DNA of 8,774 nucleotides, from assembly GCA_030607345.1 (NCBI GenBank), contig JAUWKC010000046.1, positions 1-8,774 on the forward strand, read 5' to 3'. The stretch comes from Planctomycetota bacterium (GTDB lineage Bacteria; Planctomycetota; Phycisphaerae; Sedimentisphaerales; SG8-4). A model generated the notes under the pieces. It searched no databases. It was not told the DNA's origin and saw only the letters and a program-made list of their open reading frames with translations. The position numbers were made by a program, and so were the translations under genes. Shown here one piece after another: positions 1-6,781 of this stretch; position 1 is the first letter of the stretch; each line of letters opens with the position of its first letter.

Positions 1-2102
1 ACGCCCCAGTCTTCTCTTCCCTGTTTTTTCACTTCGTCGCGACTTTTGACCCTTTGCCCGGAAGGCAGATGGTAATAAGCCATTGTATATTTAAGCTGGG
101 CGCCCTCACCGGGATAGGGCGTTATGCCCTGGACACTTCCCTTTCCATGGGTCCTTTCACCAACAAGACTGGCCCGCTTGTACGTCTGGTCCTGCAGGGC
201 GCCGGCCACTATCTCGGAGGCACTTGCAGAATACCGGTTTATCAGGACGACCAGCGGATAATTCGGGTGCGTGCCTTCTTTCCGGGCAGTGGCATAAGTA
301 GGTATGAAGCGCGGTTGGGTCTTTACTATTAAACCTTCGTCGACAAATTTGTCGGTGACGGCAACGGCGGCATCCAACAAACCACCGGAGTTGAATCGCA
401 AATCAAGAATAAGCGCAGCGAGATTCTGCTGCTCGAGTTCGCACAATACCTTCTCAAGAGCGTCGGCTGTCCCAGCCGAGAAGCTGGTAACCCGCACATA
501 GCCGACCTTATCCACGTCATCTATCATATACAGCCACTTGCCCGCTTCGGTCCTTTTCCATCCGCGGATAGTAGGAACGGTTATCCTGGCACGGGTTATG
601 GCAATATCTTTGGTCTTGTCCTCTCCCTGCCGCCTTATGGTCAGCATCACTTGCGTACCGGCAGGACCCGTTATTCTGCGGACCGCGCATCCAAGTGACA
701 TATCCTTTGTCGGAACATTGTCAACATCTTCTATTACGTCACCTGCATCCAGCCCGGAGTAATAGGCTGGTGTGCCGGGTAACAGGCTTGCTACGGTCAA
801 TAATCCCTTCCGTCTTGAAATCTCGATGCCGATACCGCTAAACTCGTTAGTCATTGTCTTTTCGAAATTCTTGACCTGTTGAGGCCATACGACAACGGTG
901 TAGGGGTCGAGCACAGATAAGGCGGCTTCTGCAAACTGTGCGATGAGCACGGTCCGCGGCAACTCCACAGTCGTCGAATTCAGCGCCAGCACCTTGTCAA
1001 AAATGTTGATGAATTTGTCCTTGCTGATGCCCGTCGGCGAGCGATTGACCTCATCGAGAAGCGCCGACAAAGCCGCCGACCAGGCAGCAAGCCTTGGGGC
1101 CTCAAATCTGCCGGTTTCGGCAGTGTAAGAATCCTGGTCGGTCTGATTTGCCGACGGGCCGGTTTCGCCCTTACTGGGCCCGTCACCGCTGTTGTCAGTT
1201 GCAGCGACGCCTTGCTGTTCTTCCTGGAGCGAACTCATCACCTGCGCCAACATTCTGCACCGGTTGATGGCCTTGACGGCCATATCCTGATAATGAATGA
1301 TGTCTACGTAATTGAAATGAAGCGCGTCGATAGCGCGCTTGAACATCTTTGCCTGGACGTTTTCGTAACGTTCCTGGCGTGTCTCGCAGGGGCTGTCCTG
1401 GAGCGAGGCTGCGATGTTGGCCTTTTCAATAAGGTCGTCAGCGTGGTCCGAATACTCATCGTTATCCGGCATAATGGCCTGGAGCCAGCTATAGCAGCCC
1501 ATATATGCCTCAAGCCACTTTCCTTCAGCCTCAAATTCATCCGCCTTGTCGAGGGCTTTTTCGAAGATGCTCAACACAAACGGGTCGGCCAGAAGTGCCT
1601 CCTTCTGCTTCTGCTCGGCGAAGTTACCGGCCGTTGCAATTACAGAAAGGGCCTTGGTAATCTCATTAACATCGTTTATATCATTAGCGTCCGCGGCGAC
1701 TTTGGTTTTCTGCAGGTCGGCGAGTTTTTCCTGGTAGGCACTCCTGCGAGCCGCCTCGCGCCGTTGACTTATGGCCTTGTATTCATAGACAATCTTCAGG
1801 AGGCTGTGAAGATTGGCATCATACCGGTCTTCTGCGTCCTCTATAAGCTCGCCGGCGTTTTCAAAGTCGCCGCTGCAAATCAGCCCATAAACCTGTTCGA
1901 GCGTTCCTTCTTCCTGCTTTTGGTCGTTGGCGGGTGTTTTCAGAACGTTCGGTTCGGCCGGCCCAGCCTGGGTGGACTCAAGCGCTGCCGGCTCCGATGC
2001 CGGAGCATAGCAGATGCAACATAAAGCGATAACGGCCAGGCCGCCAAAAAGCGTTATGCATTTTCGTCTGCCGTGTCGGGCGTCTTGTGATTTATCTTTC
2101 AT
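1..2102 (-). CDS. PDZ-containing S41 C-terminal processing protease with long N-terminal helical extension (3' end cut by window)
   Basis: Seven hundred codons are visible; the C-terminus lies beyond base 1. Residues 1-35 form a signal peptide or membrane anchor (basic GRRK, then a hydrophobic run), so the protein should act in the periplasm or at the membrane. Residues 60-290 are charged and mainly helical with no recognised domain, followed by a Ser/Gly/Asp-rich linker at about 293-330. The S41 part begins near 340: LDPY at 398-401, a PDZ domain at about 420-490 opening with GIGIEI, and the protease core. The nucleophile sits in SASASE (625-630, probably S627) and the catalytic lysine is K654 in THGKGSVQ; both are intact. 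Family members cleave other proteins near their C-termini, often in envelope quality control. An in-frame TAG 15 nt upstream makes this ATG the most upstream start available, although no good Shine-Dalgarno is seen. It lies 57 bp after the aldolase and is probably co-transcribed with it. Confidence 0.93.
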   Translation of the reverse strand, partial: MKDKSQDARHGRRKCITLFGGLAVIALCCICYAPASEPAALESTQAGPAEPNVLKTPANDQKQEEGTLEQVYGLICSGDFENAGELIEDAEDRYDANLHSLLKIVYEYKAISQRREAARRSAYQEKLADLQKTKVAADANDINDVNEITKALSVIATAGNFAEQKQKEALLADPFVLSIFEKALDKADEFEAEGKWLEAYMGCYSWLQAIMPDNDEYSDHADDLIEKANIAASLQDSPCETRQERYENVQAKMFKRAIDALHFNYVDIIHYQDMAVKAINRCRMLAQVMSSLQEEQQGVAATDNSGDGPSKGETGPSANQTDQDSYTAETGRFEAPRLAAWSAALSALLDEVNRSPTGISKDKFINIFDKVLALNSTTVELPRTVLIAQFAEAALSVLDPYTVVVWPQQVKNFEKTMTNEFSGIGIEISRRKGLLTVASLLPGTPAYYSGLDAGDVIEDVDNVPTKDMSLGCAVRRITGPAGTQVMLTIRRQGEDKTKDIAITRARITVPTIRGWKRTEAGKWLYMIDDVDKVGYVRVTSFSAGTADALEKVLCELEQQNLAALILDLRFNSGGLLDAAVAVTDKFVDEGLIVKTQPRFIPTYATARKEGTHPNYPLVVLINRYSASASEIVAGALQDQTYKRASLVGERTHGKGSVQGITPYPGEGAQLKYTMAYYHLPSGQRVKSRDEVKKQGREDWG

Positions 2103-2159
2103 AACTACTTTTATCGACTAAATTCGTTTACTACTTGCGGTCGAGCGGTTCGGTGTTTT

Positions 2160-3110
2160 TCAAAGACATTCGGCGGCTTTGCCCGCGCATCCCAGCAGGT
2201 CCAGTTTGTGTCTGACCATCTCTTTGATAGCTTCCCGAGCCGGGCCAAGATATTTTCGCGGGTCGAATTCGCTCGGTTTTTCGGCGAAAACCTGTCTTAT
2301 CTTGGCCGTTAGGGCCATCCGCAAGTCCGTGTCGATGTTGACCTTGCAGATTGCCATCTTCGCGGCCCTGCTGATAGCCTCTTCCGGCACGCCCATAGCG
2401 TCCGGCATATTGCCGCCGTACTTGTTGATAAGGTCTTTGAATTCCTTGAGCACGCTGCTGGAGCCGTGCATAACCAGCGGAAAGCCGGGCAGTTTCTCTG
2501 CAATCTTCTCTATCACTTCGAAGGCCAGCTTCGGCTCGGTTTTGAACTTGTAGGCTCCGTGACTGGTTCCGCAGGCCACAGCGAGCGAATCACAGCCGGT
2601 CCTCTCGACAAATTCGGTCGCCTGGTCCGGGTCGGTCAGAAATTTGCCGACATCATCGGCGGACACACCAACAACATCTTCCTCAATTCCGCCCAACTGA
2701 CCGAGTTCGGCTTCGACCACGACATCCTGTGAATGGGCGTACTCGACCACCTGCCGGGTGACCTTGATGTTTTCTTGAAAAGGCAGCTTCGAAGCGTCTA
2801 TCATCACCGAACTAAATCCGTCATCGATGAACTGCTTGGCTGTCTCAAAGGTGTCTCCATGGTCCAGGTGGATGGCAATAGGAATATCCGGGTTTTCCTT
2901 AATCGCTACGTCAATGATGGCCTTTAGATAGCCGATACTGGCGTAACTACGGGCCCCTCTGGAGACCTGAAGAATAAGCGGGGCCTTCTCTTCGGCAACG
3001 GCTGAGACTATTCCCTGGGTAATTTCCATATTGTTGACGTTAAATGCTCCGACGGCATAGCCGTTTTTCATAGCCATCGCGAACATCTTCTTTGTATCAA
3101 CCAAAGCCAT
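2160..3110 (-). CDS. fba: Class II (zinc-dependent) fructose-1,6-bisphosphate aldolase
   Basis: A complete 316-residue cytoplasmic enzyme that interconverts fructose-1,6-bisphosphate with dihydroxyacetone phosphate and glyceraldehyde-3-phosphate in glycolysis and gluconeogenesis. It is a single TIM-barrel domain of normal class IIB length. The opening GAFNVNN (21-27) is typical. HLDHGD (81-86) supplies the catalytic aspartate D83 and zinc ligand H84. The other two zinc ligands are H184 (GTSHGAYK) and H215 (MHGSSS), and EAELG (134-138) is also conserved. NIDTDLR (258-264) fits the phosphate-binding segment near the C-terminus. A related tagatose-bisphosphate aldolase is possible, but the overall sequence reads as the glycolytic type. 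The ATG follows a strong AAGGAG Shine-Dalgarno with 6 nt spacing, so the start is secure. It sits between the lptD-like gene and the S41 protease on the same strand, and appears to have its own promoter in the 114-bp upstream gap. Confidence 0.97.
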   Translation of the reverse strand: MALVDTKKMFAMAMKNGYAVGAFNVNNMEITQGIVSAVAEEKAPLILQVSRGARSYASIGYLKAIIDVAIKENPDIPIAIHLDHGDTFETAKQFIDDGFSSVMIDASKLPFQENIKVTRQVVEYAHSQDVVVEAELGQLGGIEEDVVGVSADDVGKFLTDPDQATEFVERTGCDSLAVACGTSHGAYKFKTEPKLAFEVIEKIAEKLPGFPLVMHGSSSVLKEFKDLINKYGGNMPDAMGVPEEAISRAAKMAICKVNIDTDLRMALTAKIRQVFAEKPSEFDPRKYLGPAREAIKEMVRHKLDLLGCAGKAAECL

Positions 3111-3116
3111 AAAGTT

Positions 3117-3122
3117 CTCCTT
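3117..3122 (-). promoter_or_regulatory. Ribosome binding site of the aldolase gene
   Basis: On the minus strand AAGGAG stands 6 nt before the ATG at 3110. It is the best Shine-Dalgarno in the minus-strand block and fixes the aldolase start. The lptD-like and protease starts lack anything comparable, which agrees with high translation of a glycolytic enzyme. Confidence 0.85.
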
Positions 3123-3155
3123 AAAACATTCGGGCGGTTGTTGTCTTTATCCTGC

Positions 3156-3180
3156 CAACAGCCGAAGGTCGGCTCAGTTG
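3156..3180 (-). other. Stem-loop in the aldolase leader
   Basis: Read on the minus strand, AGCCGA and TCGGCT form a perfect 6-bp stem around a 3-nt CCT loop. It is extended by CAAC/GTTG (4 bp) across a 2-nt bulge. The stem lies 45 bases past the lptD-like stop codon and 33 bases before the aldolase Shine-Dalgarno. No U-tract follows, so it does not look like an intrinsic terminator. An RNA-processing, stabilising or regulatory role is an inference. Confidence 0.5.
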
Positions 3181-3190
3181 GTTTTCACTG

Positions 3191-3210
3191 CCGGCTTACA
3201 AGCGTGCCGG
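3191..3210 (-). other. Second stem-loop in the aldolase leader
   Basis: CCGGC and GCCGG form a 5-bp all-GC stem around a 10-nt loop, 10 nt upstream of the stem-loop at 3156-3180. No T-run follows. It lies within the predicted 5' leader that begins near 3212. Alone it is weak; its interest lies in the pairing with the second hairpin. Confidence 0.35.
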
Positions 3211-3218
3211 AACCTATC

Positions 3219-3227
3219 ATTATATCA
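3219..3227 (-). promoter_or_regulatory. Candidate extended -10 promoter for the aldolase gene
   Basis: On the minus strand TGATATAAT gives a consensus TATAAT preceded by TGn, the extended -10 form recognised by the housekeeping sigma factor. The TGA is the stop codon of the lptD-like gene. The -35 position is poor (TGGCTG at 17-bp spacing), which extended -10 promoters tolerate. Transcription would start near 3212, giving a leader of about 100 nt that includes both stem-loops. Predicted from sequence only. Confidence 0.5.
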
Positions 3228-6197
3228 ATAACCTGCCGGACCAGCCAGCCTCATATATTTTCTCTGTCCGATGGCCAGTTCGGGCACGCCTTGCGGCCAT
3301 ATACTAAGGACAATGGCCTGTCTTTCGAGAGACTGGTCCGCACTGAAAGTCAGGCCGCAGTAAATCCTGTGATAACGCCTGATAAGTGTTATGTCGCCCT
3401 GAATACCTGCGCTGTAGTCAAAATCGTACTGCTGTGAAAAGACCAGGGTGTAGCGCGGGTCGAGCTTGTAAGTAGCGGCAAAGGTCACAGCATTGGAGCC
3501 TTTTTCGTCGAGGACCTCGATTCGGCGCAGGTACCTGCTGCCTATGTAGTAACTCAGGTCAGGCCATCGAAACTGCGAAAAACCAATGTCAAATTGCTCC
3601 ACCACTCCGCTTTGAATGTCAAAATACATATCGCTCAGCACCGCCGTGGTGTCGCTCAGTCGCCATGTGTAGTCGGCGCCGAAATAATCGCGTCTTGGTC
3701 CAAATACATCACTGCTGCGCCTGTCGCGCGGCGGGATGGACCCGTCGGACGTGTCCACGAGCGGAATGAAAGGTTTGTTCCACAGAAAGCGGCTTGGGCC
3801 GCCCTCTGTATCGCCTGAGTTGTTGACCCAGGTTACATCCATATCAAGCCTCATCCAGTCAACGGTGCGCTGATTGCCGGCAGGGCCTCTTTTGGTCTGG
3901 AGCCGCTGGGAGACGCCCACCTGCAGCGTATCGCGCTGCTCGATTGCAGGGTCGCTCTCGGTGTAAGCTACAGCGGTCAAATGCGGTCTTACAATGTGCC
4001 GCAACCGATTCAAATCCCAAATTTTGGATTTGACATCGGGGTAAACCTTCCAGTATTGAGTTGACAGCCTCCCGCCGGCTTCTGCGGACCATACGCTCTC
4101 CTGGCGGCTGACGGTTCGACCGTCCAGGTCGGTATGGAATCCCGCGCCGTCTTCGTATGCCACGGTGCCCGCGACAAAGGGGACGCACCTGGTTCTGCCA
4201 ATGCTCATCGGTATATCAAGTTCTGCGCGTTCGGACATAAGGGTAAAGAAATCCTCGGAACCGGCGGGAGAACCCGAAGCCAGACGCTGGCGGAATCTAC
4301 TGACGCGACTGTCACTGTAGAATGTCAATTTATCCTCAAGGAGCGACTCGCCGATGCGATGGTATTCGATGCTGAGAAGCTCCTCGAGCTGATTGACGAA
4401 ATCATTTATCCGAACCTTGCCCAGAATTGAAAGCCCCCAGTTATCTTCTATGCGCTTGAGGTGAATGAGGGTTTCCTGCTCTTTGGCTGTGTAGAATTCA
4501 TTGCGATAGAAGCCCTCGAGGAAATTCTCATCCGACAGGTAACCGACTTCCGTGGTGAGCTGCCAGTTATAAGGCAGAAAATGCCTGTGCTGCCATCGGA
4601 ATCGGCCGCGGAGCTCCCGTAGCGGCTCGAGGTTTTTTCGGTCCTGGGCCCTTCCGAGGTCATCTTCGCCGCTGTCACGTATCACATAGCCCAGGAGGCT
4701 GCCGAAATAGTCTTCGGTGGCATATTCAATGTCCGCGCCGACGCCGACGCCGCGTTCGCTGTAGAAATCCAGGGCCAAGGTGCTCTCCGTTGCGTCGGAC
4801 TCGCGCAGACCCAGCAGCCGTGAAAGGTACCATCGCGTCTCGATGGCCGCCCCGAAATCACTGTCATAGCCGGCATGCACGCTTTTGATAGGAAGATCGG
4901 GTCTTTCCAGGTTGCTGCGCAAAAACGGCCAGTAAAAGATAGTTGCATCACCCATCTTCAGACGCACGTCCCGCATCTGCGCGTCGTAACTGCTGTCGGG
5001 GACCCGGCCCTTTTGCGGCTCGGCCGCGCTGGTGTCGATGACGGTTATCTTCGAGACGTCCAATGAAATCTGCGGCTTGTAAAACTCACTCGTTGTGACG
5101 GTGACTTTTTCGGCAGCAAACTCGTTTTTCGCCACCAGCCGCAGTTCATTTGCCCTGACATAGATGGGAATTTGGCGATTCAAGTCGAACGTTTTCATCT
5201 CGGCGGCGACGGCAAGGCCTTTTTTGTTTTGGAAGTCGTAGTAAAGCTGCTCGGCCCGTATAGTGCGCAGCCCTTCGGTCATAACAACATCGCCGGACAA
5301 ATAGACGGCTTTTGCGGCGCCGCCGGCCAAGAAATCTGAAAAGCCTTCCGCCTGGGGCGTTTCGCGAGCCTGTTCGTGCTTTTGTAAGGCTTCTTGAGAA
5401 TACCATACAACCGCACTGTCGGCCTCCAGTTCCAGCAAAGCGCCATCCTGCTGTTTTTGCCAGAGCAGGAATCTGCCGATTACGGTCACCGCGTATGTCC
5501 CGTCGGGCTCCAGAGTCCGCTCAATGTTGAGGCGAGACTGGCCGGCAGGCGCGATGTTAATTGGATAGCTGAATTGTGTTTCCGGCGGCCTCGTCTCTTC
5601 GGTAGGCTTTTCTGTGCGTTGTTCTGTGTGCGGGGAAGCCCCTTGCTTCGGCTGCGCGGAGACCGTCTCACGCTCCTTTGTCGACAAGGCGCCGACGGCT
5701 TTTTTGTAAAGCTCCAGCTCACGGGTATCAAACGATTCCCGCTTGTCTGCTTTCAGGAAGACCACGCCGGGGACATTGAATTCAAGGGCAAGTGTGTCAT
5801 CTTCTCGAGCTATTACTTTGGTCCAATCGAATAACTCCGGGGGGCGGCTTTTCTTGACCGCGACCTTGCCCTGCAGATATGCGCGGCCCTTCACGGCCGG
5901 CCCGGTAGGGTCACGCACGTCAGCCGGGATGGTCTGGAGCCACAATACCGCCTTATCGCTGGAGTATCGGCTCGAGCCCGTTGACATTGAGAAACCGTCC
6001 TGGAAAACGAGCACGTGCTCGCCGGTTTCCAGTTGATAGGTAATTACCTGTCGGGCTTGCAGATGCAGACCGGGTCCGGTCACCGTGCCGGCAGGGTGGT
6101 GCAGATTGCTGTTATTCTCGGCTGATTCTGCGCCTGCGCAAAAATAGGGCAGCGCCATCGCCAGAATAGTCAGGACAAACAGGTTTTTCCTTGGCAT
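3225..6197 (-). CDS. lptD: LptD-like LPS-assembly outer-membrane protein with duplicated OstA-like N-terminal domain
   Basis: A 990-residue protein predicted to insert lipopolysaccharide into the outer leaflet of the outer membrane. MPRKNLF plus a hydrophobic run ending CAGA gives a signal peptide of about 23 residues, which is why this ATG is preferred; in-frame starts at 6221 (ATG) and 6230 (TTG) would bury it, and none has a good Shine-Dalgarno. Two OstA/LptA-like beta regions follow (about 35-150 and 220-375), joined by a Pro/Glu/Thr-rich linker (172-211). Residues from about 410 to the end alternate polar and aromatic residues as in an LptD barrel, starting with a FYWPFLRS segment. The only cysteines after the signal peptide are C671 and C947, so the N-terminal cysteines used for E. 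coli LptD disulfides are missing. The LptD call rests on domain order; a related OstA-family porin-like protein is the alternative. It is the first gene of the minus-strand block, behind a good promoter at 6257-6285. Confidence 0.82.
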   Translation of the reverse strand: MPRKNLFVLTILAMALPYFCAGAESAENNSNLHHPAGTVTGPGLHLQARQVITYQLETGEHVLVFQDGFSMSTGSSRYSSDKAVLWLQTIPADVRDPTGPAVKGRAYLQGKVAVKKSRPPELFDWTKVIAREDDTLALEFNVPGVVFLKADKRESFDTRELELYKKAVGALSTKERETVSAQPKQGASPHTEQRTEKPTEETRPPETQFSYPINIAPAGQSRLNIERTLEPDGTYAVTVIGRFLLWQKQQDGALLELEADSAVVWYSQEALQKHEQARETPQAEGFSDFLAGGAAKAVYLSGDVVMTEGLRTIRAEQLYYDFQNKKGLAVAAEMKTFDLNRQIPIYVRANELRLVAKNEFAAEKVTVTTSEFYKPQISLDVSKITVIDTSAAEPQKGRVPDSSYDAQMRDVRLKMGDATIFYWPFLRSNLERPDLPIKSVHAGYDSDFGAAIETRWYLSRLLGLRESDATESTLALDFYSERGVGVGADIEYATEDYFGSLLGYVIRDSGEDDLGRAQDRKNLEPLRELRGRFRWQHRHFLPYNWQLTTEVGYLSDENFLEGFYRNEFYTAKEQETLIHLKRIEDNWGLSILGKVRINDFVNQLEELLSIEYHRIGESLLEDKLTFYSDSRVSRFRQRLASGSPAGSEDFFTLMSERAELDIPMSIGRTRCVPFVAGTVAYEDGAGFHTDLDGRTVSRQESVWSAEAGGRLSTQYWKVYPDVKSKIWDLNRLRHIVRPHLTAVAYTESDPAIEQRDTLQVGVSQRLQTKRGPAGNQRTVDWMRLDMDVTWVNNSGDTEGGPSRFLWNKPFIPLVDTSDGSIPPRDRRSSDVFGPRRDYFGADYTWRLSDTTAVLSDMYFDIQSGVVEQFDIGFSQFRWPDLSYYIGSRYLRRIEVLDEKGSNAVTFAATYKLDPRYTLVFSQQYDFDYSAGIQGDITLIRRYHRIYCGLTFSADQSLERQAIVLSIWPQGVPELAIGQRKYMRLAGPAGY

Positions 6198-6256
6198 ATT
6201 CACCGTTACCGCATAAACCATTTCACACAAAGCATACCGGACAAACGTACCAGCAG

Positions 6257-6285
6257 ATTATAGCGACCGGGCGCACCAAAGCCAA
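6257..6285 (-). promoter_or_regulatory. Sigma70-like promoter for the lptD-like gene
   Basis: On the minus strand a perfect -10 TATAAT (6262-6257) is separated by exactly 17 bp from TTGGCT (6285-6280), a 4/6 match to the -35 consensus. Transcription would start near 6250, about 50 nt before the preferred ATG at 6197. It is placed to drive the whole lptD-like/aldolase/protease block. Confidence 0.65.
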
Positions 6286-6293
6286 CAGAAACC

Positions 6294-6303
6294 ATTGAAC
6301 AAT
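6294..6303. other. Short palindrome between divergent promoters
   Basis: ATTG-AA-CAAT is a perfect 4-bp inverted repeat around 2 bp. It sits between the -35 boxes of the leftward (6280-6285) and rightward (6313-6318) promoters, where an operator could affect both. It is short enough to arise by chance. Confidence 0.2.
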
Positions 6304-6312
6304 ACGGCTGAC

Positions 6313-6341
6313 TTGACCTGTCCATGGTAATGCGGTAAAAC
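6313..6341 (+). promoter_or_regulatory. Sigma70-like promoter for the rightward genes
   Basis: TTGACC (5/6 match to TTGACA) is followed by a 17-bp spacer and TAAAAC (4/6 match to TATAAT). Transcription would begin near 6348, giving a leader of about 40 nt before the ATG at 6387. Its -35 lies only 27 bp from that of the divergent promoter. Confidence 0.5.
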
Positions 6342-6386
6342 CACGGGCTGAGACGGCAGGAAACAAGCACTATCGAGGCTGCTCTT

Positions 6387-6665
6387 ATGACCGGCGCAGG
6401 GCGCTCAGAATATCAAGAAGGAATAATCGGGCGTTATTACGACAATCGCGATGCGATAATGCTTGAAAAGCTGGGCGAGCTGGTAACGGAGCTCTACCTG
6501 GCCGAGACAGGCGCAAAGCGCGCTCGGCTCTGGAAAAGGGCCGAAAAGGCAATGTCGAATCTCAAGGTCCAGTCCTCAATAATCGAGCACATAATTACCA
6601 AACGCGACCCTGAGATTCTTGCGAAGAACCTTCAGGACTGGCTTGATAAAACGACCCGGCACTGA
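6387..6665 (+). CDS. Small helical protein of unknown function (92 residues)
   Basis: I do not recognise a family. The protein is charged and soluble-looking, with no signal peptide or membrane segment. Residues 22-88 read as consecutive amphipathic helices: a leucine/glutamate-rich stretch (MLEKLGELVTELYLAE, 25-40), a strongly basic patch (AKRARLWKRAEK, 43-54) and a C-terminal helix with LAKNLQDWL (78-86). That pattern would suit a small nucleic-acid- or protein-binding helical bundle, but no function can be assigned. The ATG has GAGG 8 nt upstream and a plausible promoter at 6313-6341; M25 is a possible but weaker start. It is followed after 116 bp by pilT, which has its own likely promoter, so the two may be linked only by read-through. 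A real gene is favoured by its start signals and by its position between two promoters. Confidence 0.75.
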   Translation: MTGAGRSEYQEGIIGRYYDNRDAIMLEKLGELVTELYLAETGAKRARLWKRAEKAMSNLKVQSSIIEHIITKRDPEILAKNLQDWLDKTTRH

Positions 6666-6679
6666 CAACGCCGCGGGAT

Positions 6680-6708
6680 TTGCTTTTGTGCGGTCAGACT
6701 GGTATAAT
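6680..6708 (+). promoter_or_regulatory. Extended -10 promoter upstream of pilT
   Basis: A consensus TATAAT (6703-6708) is preceded by TG one base away (TGGTATAAT), with TTGCTT (3/6) at the ideal 17-bp spacing. It begins 14 bases after the stop of the 92-residue gene. Transcription would start near 6715, leaving about 67 nt before the preferred pilT ATG. It also argues against the in-frame TTG at 6680 being a start codon. Confidence 0.65.
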
Positions 6709-6771
6709 AGCTTGTAGTGCGAAAACGCCGGAGCAGGTCGTCGCGTCGATGATTTTTGAAATGCCGATGAT

Positions 6772-6776
6772 GGAGG
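6772..6776 (+). promoter_or_regulatory. Ribosome binding site that selects the pilT start
   Basis: GGAGG lies 5 nt before the ATG at 6782. The in-frame ATG at 6749 has no comparable site at a usable distance, so this signal sets the start at 6782. Confidence 0.75.
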
Positions 6777-6781
6777 CTGAT

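Noticed and set aside
1212..2024. 270-residue plus-strand ORF
   Set aside because: It lies wholly antisense to the S41 protease, whose frame carries a signal peptide and catalytic motifs; the plus-strand translation resembles no known domain.
2179..2553. 124-residue plus-strand ORF
   Set aside because: Antisense to the aldolase C-terminal half; no supporting start signals or domain.
3156..3180. Intrinsic terminator after the lptD-like gene
   Set aside because: The hairpin is real on paper, but the minus-strand sequence after it has no T-run, so it does not meet the terminator pattern.
5394..5834. 146-residue plus-strand ORF, rich in Arg and Cys
   Set aside because: Antisense to the N-terminal part of the lptD-like gene, with no recognisable domain; a shadow of the real frame.
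6198..6230. Upstream TTG (6230) and ATG (6221) starts for the lptD-like gene
   Set aside because: They would put extra residues before a well-formed signal peptide that starts at 6197, and have no better ribosome binding site.
6680..6781. TTG at 6680 or ATG at 6749 as the pilT start
   Set aside because: The TTG forms part of the predicted -35 box of the pilT promoter, and the ATG at 6749 lacks a Shine-Dalgarno, while 6782 has GGAGG at 5 nt.
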